64,000 nucleotides of DNA, from contig CM053272.1 of assembly GCA_028583415.1 (NCBI GenBank), positions 39,356,199 through 39,420,198 of the forward strand, written 5' to 3'. The notes below the pieces were generated by a model. That model was not told the DNA's origin and made no database searches. It saw only the letters and a list, made by a program, of their open reading frames with translations. Below are positions 14,801 through 26,800 of this stretch, piece after piece. This DNA is from Protea cynaroides (Eukaryota > Streptophyta > Magnoliopsida > Proteales > Proteaceae). Every line of letters begins with the position of its first letter. Positions within the stretch are counted from its first letter, which is position 1. The position numbers and the translations under genes are program-made.

Positions 14801-17800
14801 ACAGCAGGATCCAGCAATTTTTAGAAAGGCTGGCGCCAAACAAAAGAAATTGAAGAGTATGTGGAACTGAAAGAGTACAAAAGAATTTATTGGGGATGCC
14901 TTTGCTAGGTGGTCCATCTATAATAGCATCCCAGCAAATGCCAGTGGTGGCCCATACTATCAGCCTTTCTTTAACGCAGTTGCTCAGGCTGGTCCTAGTG
15001 TTAAAGCCACCACTCCATATGAAGTGATGAATGTCTATCTCCCAAGAATTAAAAAAGAGCTAGAAGAATGGATATAAGGGTTAAGGAATAATTGGGGGTA
15101 CATATGGGGTCACTATTATGTGCGATGGTTGGACTGGTCCCACTAGAAAGTCCATCATCAACTTCATGGTCTACAGTGATGGAAAGGCATCATTCTTGAA
15201 GTCTGTGGATGCATCTGCATGCACAAAAGATGCTAACTACATCTATGGATTGCTACAGACAGTGGTGGATGAAGTTGGTGCTACAAATGTGATGCAAATT
15301 GTGACAGACAATGGCAGCAACTACAAGAAGGCAGGAGAGATGATGATGGATAGCTATAACCTTTTTTGGACTCCATGTGCTGCCCATTACATTGACTTGA
15401 TGTTGAAGGACATGGGCAAGATCCAAAAAGTAAAGCAAGAGGTTGAACAAGCACGCCAGGTGACAACATTTGTATACAACCATGGCTATTCTTTGAACTT
15501 GCTGAGGGAGAAATGTGGAGGGGACTTGGTAAGACCCGGAATTACCAGATTTGCTACAAACATAGCACTAAAGAGCTTTCGGGCAAATATGGTAGGCCTC
15601 AGATCGATGTTTGCATCTGAGGACTGGTTTGGGTGGAGGGAGTCCAGCTCTCCTGCTGGGGTTCAAGCACAGACTACTATAGCTTCAGAGGAATTTTGGA
15701 GAACACTGAAGGATGTAGTCAAAATTCTGAAGCCAGTGGTGACGGTGCTGAGATTAGTGGATACAGCATTCCAGCCCACCATGCCACATTTATATGCTGT
15801 CATAGATATGTTGAAGGACCATATAAAAATTGTGCTTCCATGTGGAAACAAACATTTTCTGAAGATTATCAAAGATCGATAGGAGAGTCAGCTGATGCAC
15901 CCATTGCATAAGACTGGTGAGTATATTTAATAATGTCTTTAATTTAGTTCCACTTAATAGTTAGTACTCTATTTTAATCTGGCGACTCATATTTTGCAGC
16001 ATACTATTTGAACCCCAAGTATCAATATTCACATGTGCTTGGGCTCAATTCTGACCTTATCGGTGCGGTAAAAGATGTTGTGGCAAAATTGGTGCCAGAT
16101 TATACTGTACAAACACTGGTCAATCTGGAGGTGAGTAGTATGGTTTAAGTGCTGAATTATTTGAATATCCATATATTACAATGGCTAATGGTTATAAATT
16201 TTGAAATGGGTGTAGATTAAAACGTTCAGAGATGGTCTTGGGAGTTTTGGAACTCCCGCCGCAGTGGTTGGACGAGATAAGACCGATCCTGGTATGGAAT
16301 TATGGAAATTGAAATTTTCAAGTAACATATCTTATTTAATATGTGTATTAAAATGTGTTCTTCATCTTGTGCAGCTGAGTGGTGGTTGTTGTATGGTGAG
16401 CATGCAGCTGAGTTAAGGAGAATAGCAATCAAAGTCCTATCTCAGACATGTTCCGCATCTGGGTGTGAGCGAAATTGGAGTACTTTCTCCCTTATCCATT
16501 CAAAGAGGCGGAATAAATTGGGCTCTTAACGGCTAAATGACTTGGTCTATGCCCATTACAATATGAGACTGAGGGTACAGTGCTTGAAATTTAAACAAAG
16601 AAATGAACAAGAACTGATTGAGCTATCCAACGTCTTCCAACTATCTTCAGATGAAGAGGATCCCTATGTAAAATGGGTGAGAGACAGAGCAGTTTCAGTG
16701 ATAGATGAGCCTGGTGGGATGCCCGACCCCACTGTGTCTGCTCCGATGGGTTCTAATCTTGAGATATTTATGTCCTCGGATGAGGGTTGCGTACACGCAC
16801 AGTCGCCTAGACCGTTTAACCCCCCAGCTGGTAGTGACCCAAAAGGCAATGATGATACAATGGATCAAAGTGGCTGGTCAGTTTCTGATAGTAGTGGTGG
16901 TGGTGATGAGGGTGGTGGTGGTGGTGGTGGTTATGATGGTGGTGGTGGTGGTGGTGGTGGTGGTTATGATGGTGGTGGTGGTGGTGGTGATCCTAAACCT
17001 ACTGTACCCATTATTAGATGGACTGGCGAGAGTCAGTATGCACACACTACACAGGATCCAGATCATGGTGGACGTGCATCTTCATCACGGCCTATAACTG
17101 GGTATACACGTAGGTCTCGTCAATGGGAATGCCCTTTGCAACCAGTGGAAGAAGAAGAAGATCGTTTCTTTGACATCGTTCCTGATCCTGATATTATGCC
17201 TGATGTTGAAATTGATAGCATGTCCACAAGCTTTGGAGGACTGAGCATTGAGGGTAGCAGTGGACGGGAGCAGGGGCAGTGGAGTGCTCATGGATTTGGC
17301 ACCACTTCGGCGTACGGTTCTTATTCCGGTGATGATGATCACATGATGGGAAGTGCATATGATTATTCCGTTGATACTAGTAATGCTACATCACAGATCA
17401 AACTTTGTGAACAGTCTCTTTTCAATCCCAAATTTGCAGAGAACCACGCCCCCACACCAGCCAATATATGCTCACTTTACTCCACATTATAGTGAATTGT
17501 ATCCAAGGTTAGGTATCTTTAGAAACATCCCGGATCATGTGTATGAGAAATATGTGGAAGACTATCAGACCTTCTATAGCCGAAGGATGTCGTGGCAGGA
17601 CTTTGTTTATCAGACCGAGATATATTTTCTTCAGCAAAGTCAATCAATCAGATGGAACCTACACGCCACTCTACATATAATTAGACATTGGGATGGACTG
17701 ATGGGAATGTATTATTTCATTTTAAGTATTTAAGTCTTTCATATAATGAGCACTTGTGAGTTATGTCATTTTGTGGGATTTATGATTTATGAATGTATGA

Positions 17801-20800
17801 TTTTCCGACAATGTGATTACTTTTTATGCTTCAAATGTGTTTATATATGTTAAATAAGTATTTTCCTGCAATATATAGCCTTAAAATGGCTTTAAAATGG
17901 CCTTAAAACATCAAAAAATGGCTTAAAACATAAAAAAAAAAACCTGCCGAAACTCCCATTTTTACCCTTTGGGAGTTTCTGCAGGTTCATCTCGACCGAG
18001 ATCTCGGTAATCTTGGTTTTCTCAAGGGTCAAGACACCCTTGAGATCCGAGATTTCGAACTATGATACTACCAACCTAGGATGCAAAGCCAAACAACCAT
18101 TTTCCATGAGTTATTTTGCAAAAATACAGGTTTACATAGGTTTATAGAGGTTAACATAAGGTTTCCCTAGAGTTTTGGGCCTTGATATGGCTGTTTGAAC
18201 CACCCCCCCCCCACCCCCCCCCGCCCAAAAAAAAATTTAGTTTCATCCTAACCGAAATGCCACCGAAGTCCAAACATTTTTACTAATTAGAAAAGTAAGT
18301 TCCATGCAAGTTAATGACAGCCTATTGTTCCACAAGAAACTGTGAAATATGACAGCCTAACAACTTAAATGTCCTCAGACCCTGCACTAAACAATCAACA
18401 CACAGCATATTATCTTTCTACATCTGTTTAAATTGTTCACCTTTATTTCCACTAGAATTGGTTTCTCACAAGGGACAACAAGCTTGTATTGATTGTAAAC
18501 AGTTCCCCAGTTGGACCCTGGCCAATAGAGTTTTGCCCTGTTTGATTTACACCATAGTTCTTAACTACTTCAACCAGTGGAATGCATGTCTCCTGGTAAA
18601 CCCACACACAGGGGACAGACGAACAGTTCTAAAACAGCAACTTCTATTATAATTGTTATATGATGGCAACTTTTTCTAGTAATTGTAAAAGACGGAAACT
18701 TTACTTGATAGGAGCCAAGAAGATTTACTCCCACGGATGGGGTTCAACCCAAGAATCACAACCGATGTGACAGAGAGAAAAGTAATCCCATACGCATAAA
18801 AAATAAGAGATTTAATGGTCAAAATACTAAGATCATTAATAGTGGGAGTGCTTTACTGCTCTTGCGGAAAAAACAGTATTAATAATAGGTTTATCCAGTT
18901 TTAGGAGTACCAAAACCTAAATGAAAAAATCAGCAGCAGCAAAATGATGATAATGGAACCACCAGAAAGATCAAGATTCAAAAAATATGAGAAGGGAAGG
19001 GGGCTCGAGACCACACAGGTGCTACACAATATTCCTTTTCTAACATCTACTCAATTTTCAGTTAAATTCCAGATTACGCCCTCTAACCTGTTCCGGAAAC
19101 ACAGAAGTGTACTTTTTAAGAGACATAAGCGCACTTTGCTTCTTTTGCAACTTTTTGGCTACCCCAGAGTCTAAAGTTGTCTCTGCAACTACATCTGCCT
19201 GAAGAAAAGTTTCTGAAGTCTTCGTTTTGAGAAAGAATTTCTCATTTAGATTCATAATGACTTCTCCACTTGTAACATCCACATTCTTGATAACAACACC
19301 TATTTGCCTGTGTCCAAAGAATGAAATAAACAGTTACTTTATAAATTAAGCATTATCACTACCACTGTTTAGAATTCAAAACACAGAATCCCCCTAAAAC
19401 TTAAAAATAATAATAATAAAAATAAAAACACATACAACAGCATACATTAATGATCAAGAGTTAAGCTTCCACCAGTGGTAGAATTCTTCCACAACACACC
19501 CCTATCTCCGGCTACACACGTGAAAATTCAAACTTGATATCATCCATCGTTTACTCAGATTGTTTACTATGACATCCACTTCTGATTTTCTCAGGCCAGT
19601 ACAAAGCCCGGAAAAAAGAGTATGGATGTGTCAGGTACTATAGTTGTCAAGGCGTCGCCTAGGCACAGCCTAGGGCGCCTAGGCACCCCGTCAAGCCTCC
19701 AACGCCTTGGTTCACCTTGGTTCGCCTTGGCACCTTGACAACTATGTCGGGTACCCAAATGCTCTTCAAAAAAATTTAGTTAAATTTTATAATTATGGAT
19801 CCAGATAAATTCTTCTTTCAAGCCTATGCAAGGAACTGAGGTGCACTGTGCACATCAGAAGCAGAGCAAACAGCAATACAACCAGAATGCAATGATAAAT
19901 GAGCATAAATGAGCAAATAAGACCTGTCTCCTACAATAGGATTTTTCTAGTAACATGGCATATAGGAATCTCAATAGAAAAGAGTACACAGTTGATGGAT
20001 ATAATGCAAGTAAATAAGACCTGCCTTCTACAGACTACGAGTAAAGGGAGAAAAAACAGAACCAAAAATAGGAAAGGAAAATCAAGGGGGCTTGATGGCT
20101 AGAATCTAAGGTATAAGAGATGAATAATGAGGAAGGCAGAAGAGCAGCATTTCAAAGCCATGTGAAGCAAAAGCCTTGGATCGTCAAGGGGATCCTTCTC
20201 AAGCTCCTAGAGTAAGTAAGCGTAAAGGTGTTGAAAACAATGGCCCATTAAGGGGGTAAAGCGATGGTACTCAAAAACTCAAACTCAACACGCCCATTTC
20301 AACAACTCACTCGTTGATGTCACTGAAGAGGTCCTCTGCTGCTTAAAGTTTCTCAGAGACCTTGTGATGTAGCCCAAGCCAAACAGCACCTAATATAGCA
20401 GGAAATATTAGGACTGCAGTAGATGGATAGGAAAATTGGATGGTAATATGGGATTATAAGTGGATGGGGAATGAAATGGGTGATAATGGGAGGAGTCCAC
20501 CTCCTTGGTCAGGCCATAATTCAAGGTCTAATCCAATATTGTTGAAGAATAAACACTTTCAAGGAGTGGCAATAGAACATAAGGGAAATCTTTTCATTCA
20601 ACTTGTTCCAAAATGCTTATAGACAGCCACTTTTATAGAGTGGCTGGGAGGATTTTAGACTCTCATTGGGACTTTCACTCCTAGTTCTACTCTTTGACCA
20701 TTTAATGAATTTTACATTTTCAAGGACTTACACAAACAAAACTGACTTGTTGACTGAAAAATTTTCTTCTAGGACTCTACAACTTTAAATAATATCTAAA

Positions 20801-23800
20801 ACTAACTAGTTAATGCTTCTTATGTTTCCACACATACATTAATTCCTTCTTTGACTAAGACTTGTACTGGTTTAACTAGGACAGATCGGGACTTATCCAG
20901 AATAATCTCCTAAATAGGAACAAACTTATCCCAACTTCCAAATTCTAGAAGTTTTTATTTCTGATTTCTTCTTTTGTAAGTTTGCAGCTGGGTTTGATCC
21001 CCATCACCTTGGGCTCACAACCACAGCATGGTTCCAATCACACAGCAAACACATACCTCGCAACCACAGGCACTTGCAACCACGTGACTAGGTCTACCTA
21101 ATGCGCATACATTCATCCTCCACATTCATACACAATCATAAAGCATAAAGGAAAGTAAAGCACACACAGATATATGTGGTTTGGCAGTGCGCCTACTCCA
21201 TGGTGCAACTGGTAGCTTGGGCTACAACCCAAATCCTACCTTCAGACATAATGCCCAATTCAGTATTTGACAGCTACAACTATCGGGACTCCCGACCCCT
21301 AGTTTAGTTAGCACCCACTACCAAGGAGCACAAACCCCTGAATTTATGTGGCACAGTGGCACCCACCACAAGGAAGCTACCAACCCTGGCTCAATCCGCA
21401 CCCACGGAGATCTTGCAATGCCTAGAGCAATGGCATACAAGTGCCTACAACGAAATGCATCGATTGAGATATTCTTTCTAAACCCTAGCAATCCCAAATA
21501 CAAATGAGAATTTAAATGAAGATGTTACCTTCCTTTCTTGAAGATCCTTGATGCTTGTGCAAACTTGCAATCTCTTTTCTTCTCTCTTCTCTTTCTCTTC
21601 CCTCTTCCTCTTTTTCCATTCTCTTCTTCCTTTCTCTTCCCCTTCTTTATTCGAGTTCTCTCTCACTTGGGTTTCCAAAATGCAAGAAGAGACTCACCAA
21701 AATCATGCAAGGCAACCCCCTTTAAACCCCTCAAAATATTCCAATCTTATGGCATCAAACTGGGAATTTTCGTGGTAACCGATTGACCGCTTTGAATTAA
21801 AGGTCGACTGCCACATCAGTCAGTCTTGATAAGGTGCATTTGGGAAGAAGCAGTCATTGTACCAGTTGACCGCTCTATCAACCACTTTCGACAAGGAGTA
21901 TTCGGGAAGTACCAGCCCTTGCACGCTCGGCTGCTAGCATCTTCTATAGGTTGACCGCTTCTCTGTTTTGAGGCCTTGGACATTGGGTTTCTCCTCCAGT
22001 TTTCTCTCGGCTTCTTCTAGCTTTCTCGCTGAATATCTTCACATTTCAGCCAAGGTAACCACCTCATTACCACCACCTCATTACCATCCAGCCATCACAC
22101 CATGCAATCTGCCACTGTTTGCCAACTGAGGCAAACTGACTGAGTGATGTGTCTGCCTACTGAGCTGAGTTTTACCAATTGGGCCAACTGAGTGCTGTTT
22201 CTTCTTCAACAAGCTCCACCTTTGCCAATGTAGTGTGTGGACAACAATGACAACAACACTAAGCACGACAAAGGGGATGCAGACTCAAGCCCAAGGATTA
22301 AGGCAACCTGATGTTGCGGGTCTGATCTTAATTATCATTTGGCTAGCAAAAATATATTGGTAACTCTTAGTTATCATGATCATTTGATTGAGTAGCAAAG
22401 GTATATTGGTAATTCTGGGTCATTATGAACCTAATCTCTCTCTCTCTCAATTACGGTGCAACATTAGGGTCCTACTTTGTTACAGGCTTTTGTTTTAAAT
22501 ATTGTTACTTGTAATTGACTGATTTATAAGGCCCAAAAAATGGGAAATTAAGACCAAGGTTCGAAATTTTTGAATTCACAGGCATTTCACCCCAGACGGA
22601 AACCGAAATACTTCGCCAAAAAGAAAAAGTTCCATCAAAATTTGGTATATTTTGGCCGGAAGTGTCAATTGACCATTTCGGTGATCAAATGGCCATATTT
22701 TAGCCTGAAACTTCAGAGAAACCCTAATGAAGCATCTCTAAAAATGTGTGAACCTTTAGTGTGGGAAAAAAAAAACCAATATGGTAGTTTGATTTTAGAC
22801 CCTACGTTGCTAATGTACACCGTGATGTATTGTATCTTATCCATCACAGCAGCCTTATAAGTGGGAAATTCGAAATTTGGCCAACTGATGCTTCAAATAA
22901 ACTCAAATGTTGAAGTGGATGTTCCACATTCAACCTTTAAGCATTGATTCAGCAGGAAAATGAAGGATTTTTTCTTTCTTTATCTCTGATAATCATGAAT
23001 GAGATTGGTAAATTGTGGATCATCAATGTATTCATTCAAGGCTTGATTCAGTCCCTTGTGGTTTAGTTTTTTGCAACAAAAAGAAACTTAAGGTTTTCTA
23101 CCAGTTCTGGAGTTCTCAGGCAAAGGGGGAAATCTAAAAATTCAGTGAAACGAGTCAAAATATTGTTTGAAATACGGCAAAATGAATCAAAATTTCGATC
23201 GAAATAGGTAAACTGACTAAGTTAACATGCATTTGAAGCCAGCTTGAAACCGAAATATTTCACTGACATATGCGAAATTTCAACGAAATTTAGTCCTATG
23301 ATTAACTGGGCATACGAAATTTTCATTTTCTATTAGTATGTCCCATGTTAGTGATAATTGAATAGAGATTTATCTTATTAGTTTTTGAGTTAGTTTAGGA
23401 GTTTTAGAGTCCTTATAGTTGTCTAGTTAGAACGGAAAAAAGCCATTCCGCATTGTAGGGGTAAGGCTATGTACATTCTGTCCCACCCTAGACCCTACAG
23501 TAGCAGGCAAGGTTTTAAATCTCGGACCTCAATCCCGTCTCGGTGAGGTCCGAGATTTTTGAGACACCACGACATTGCATTTTTTTTAACATATAAAGGT
23601 CGAGTTTTCAGAGATTTTTGAGATTTTGAGATCTCGAGAAGGTCGAGATTTCAGAGATTTCACCAAGATTTAGAACCTTGGTAGCGGGAACCTCGTGCAA
23701 TGGGACACCCTTTTTTTACAGTTGTCTAGTTAGGAAAGTCCTACAAAAGTCTTAGTAGTCGAGTTAATATAGGAGAGTTTCTTTTATTTATTTCCTTATA

Positions 23801-26800
23801 AATATGTAAACAACCCCCACCCCATGGTATTTGATTTAAGTACGGATTTGAATTAGTTTCTTTGACGGATATTTTTATCCTTCTCTCTCCCCTCTCTCCT
23901 TCACGATTTGGGTTTTATAACCCTCTTCGAACCACATGGTTTCCTTTCCTTCTATTTTCTCTCACCCATGAACCATCTCTCTCTCTCTCTCTCTCTCTCC
24001 CTTCCCTGTTGCTTAGTTTTAAAATTTTCCCTTCTATCTTTAAGCCAGCCCACAGCAAAAAAGAGAGGTACATAAATTGGAGGAAGACAAAGCTACACTA
24101 CAGCGGGGAAGACAAGACAACAGAAAAAACAATTCAAAAACCAAAAGATCAGCATGCAATTCCTAATTTAGATCAACCAACCTCCAAGTAATTTGCAACT
24201 CCCTAATTCCAGCATATGCCCTAAAGTAAAACAAAATCTCCTTTATACAATTATACTAGAGCACTTGATTTGGACAACAAGGAATAGTCCCATGATGGTA
24301 GGCCCAACTCAAAAAAAAAAAAAAAAAAAAAAAAGGTTAATATTATAGCAGCTGCAAAACAACTCAACTCAACTCAACCAAGTCTTCTTCCAACTCAACT
24401 ACCCAATATTTGATGCTTAGGAATCCCAAATGGGATTTTAGGCATGTGTCTTTTCTTCTTTCTTCTTCGTAGTTTTTATCACTGCCTTCTGCTACTTCGG
24501 ATAAAGGAAAATTCTCCAGTTGATGTAGGTTGACAGTACACACATGGTGTAATAGCATTTTCTTTCTTTCTTTTCTTTTCTTTTTTTTTTTCTTTTTTTT
24601 TTTTGGGGGTTGGGGGTTGGGATTCTTCCTTGTCAATCTTTTTTCCCTTCATCAACTAAGCTTTTCTACTATTGATAAGAAATCATATTTTTAGTAGAAG
24701 AGAATAATTCTCCTCTACACTTTAAGAGATGGTACTAAGTTATACTTAAGCAGTTAAGCATGAATATTTACTCTATCTTGAAGTTGACCAAATAAGGGTT
24801 AGTTTTACATTAGAGCTACACATAAAAATAGATAAAATGAGCGCAAAACTCACCTATCATGCCCAAATTCACAAGAAAGTGATAATTCCTCACAGACAAA
24901 AGGTGCAGAGGGCCTTTCCATCGTAGTGTAAGATGCTTGGGCAGCAGAAATATATCCTTCTTGATTAGAATTGGATGATTGGTCATAACTTAGCCGTGGT
25001 TCACCCATGTGAATAAGAAAAGGAAGAAAATGCAGCTTGACTAATAAAGTTGGCTTGGAGCCCCCATCTTTAGATAAATCAACTCTTAGATCTTTAACTT
25101 CAATAGAAGCTCTTGGTGTCTGACAAAGATAGAGAGTATTAAAGACATGGCAATTAATGAGCCTCCTTAGATTGTATAGGCGAAAGAAAAAACCTGAATG
25201 CACGTGTAATAATAAAATGACACAATACGATCCTATAACCTCCTTTTCATAACTAACAGGACAATATTCATGAGATAAAGAACATATTATCCAATAAACG
25301 TTGCAATACAGAGGTTCAAATAAAGCCCAAACTGATACACAGTCAGTCTTAGCACCCCTCCCGCTCTTCCACAAAAGGGATTCATCAACCTCTGCCTACA
25401 CTGTTAAGAAATTTGTGTTCACTAAAAGAATAAATTTATAATGGCAAAGAGGAATAAAGCAAATACATCTACGCAGAAGTAAAGTCCAATCAGCTACTGT
25501 GGCAATACAGAGCCCAAAAACAAGTACAGTCTGAAAAATCAAAACAGAACTGACCAAGACCATGAGAAATAGTATCAACTATACAACTTCCAGGTACAGC
25601 CAATATTATTTGATGTCAGTACTGAATTTTTCCAGTTACCACATTACAACACAAAAGTCCACAATCTGATTTGATTATTTTTGGGTGAATAAATGAATCT
25701 ATTAACAACACCCCTGGAAAGGGAAGACAAACTTGGGTATCAAATAGATAAAGCCAGGCTCCTTACAAAACAATGACATAAGCCAAAAAAAAAAAAAAAA
25801 CAAGCGACGACACAAAGCAGAATACCCCAAATCAAATATTAGGCATATTCCAAGAAGATAAGATGAATCTATTATTGGCAGTATCTGCAGGGCGAGATCT
25901 AAAAAGCAAAATAACTCCTCGAACATCAAACCCAATAGCTTCCCAAATTTGGTCGAATGTTCTGGACTTGGCTGTCCAACGTCTAAGATTTATCTCGAAC
26001 CAGATGTGGTACACAAATGCAGGGAAGGTGAGCTTGACTATAGCGTCACAGGGGTTTTTATCCTTGAATTTCTTGGTCATCCATTTCCACTCAAGGTCAA
26101 AGGAGTAGACCCTTCTTCTAGTAGGCCAGTACTTTCCAAGGATCTTCCCCCAGACTCTATTGGAGGACGGGCAATCGAGAAAAAGATGTTTGCTGTCTTC
26201 TTCCGCAGCCTAGCTTAGACCACAGTAAGAGTTGGGGATGATACCCCGGTCATGAAACAAGGAACTCATCGGGAGAGAATGAGTCATTGCTCTCCAAAGG
26301 GTAAAAAAGATTAGTCATGATACCAAGAATATAAACCCCCCCCCCCACCCCCCCCAACACCCCCACCCCACCCCCCCACCCCCAAATATAACACACTTCC
26401 TCTTTTAGTGAGGATAAAATCCTGTATTTCACATGTGTGCTCGAAACAGGTGCGAGAAAATGTAGCAAATGACATAATAGTAAGTACACTTTCAAATTAT
26501 TTTCAAAATCCTTTTTTACCTGACTTAAATAACTTCAGGCAATAATGGGCAATAAATAAAAGGTTAAATGTTCTAAATACACCTATAGAGGTGTCATATA
26601 TACATAAGGAATACAGACAGGTTTTTGAAGTTTGAACCAAGAACTGTGCTACAAAACTTTGTTAAATAAGACCACCTTATTTATGGGGCAATGGTTTCCC
26701 GTTTCCTGAAAAGGCCTACTTAGTAAGGTTTTCGTGTACAGCTCTATCACCAATTCAAGCACTTGGCAGGTTGGGTTGGACCCAAATTTTGTGAACAACC

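Larger units (their letters stand above)
12650..18064 (+). mobile_element. hAT transposon, complete ends, 8-bp target duplication
   Basis: 5,415 bp between perfect ATACTACC duplications (12642-12649 and 18065-18072). The terminal repeats start CATAGTTTTAAAACTCG (left) and, reverse-complemented, CATAGTTCGAAATCTCGG (right). Both subterminal regions are crowded with CTCGAC/CGAGATC motifs, likely transposase-binding sites. An 8-bp duplication is diagnostic of hAT. The interior carries a decayed transposase gene (14190-17733) and a tandem-repeat leader (13280-13925). The element is probably mobile only in trans, if at all. Confidence 0.95.
7314..19087 (-). other. SABRE intron 5 (11.8 kb, transposon-rich)
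   Basis: Largest intron in the window. In order from the left: unrecognised sequence (7314-7946), an RTE tail split by an L1-like LINE, an L1 RNase H relic, MITE pieces, two more RTE fragments, a complete-ended 5.4 kb hAT element (12650-18064) and unrecognised AT-rich sequence with a C-rich/A-rich tract near 18199-18236. Confidence 0.88.
19308..24853 (-). other. SABRE intron 4
   Basis: 5,546 bp. It holds two short hAT-type MITEs (19639-19746 and 23508-23680), a retrotransposon-like stretch (about 20990-22310), (TC)n at 23972-24001, an A tract (24310-24333) and T-rich tracts (24556-24604). A degenerate repeat with CGAAAT motifs lies at about 22555-23305. Confidence 0.8.

Noticed and set aside
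16878..17066. Thr/Ile-rich minus-strand ORF and Val/Met-rich plus-strand ORF over the hAT tail
   Set aside because: Off-frame and antisense readings of the (GGT)n microsatellite. The Gly-rich frame continues the transposase.
22553..23305. Possible hAT-type element starting CAAGGTTCGAAATTTT
   Set aside because: Flanks match only 5 of 8 and the right terminus is not a convincing inverted copy. Left as a degenerate repeat.
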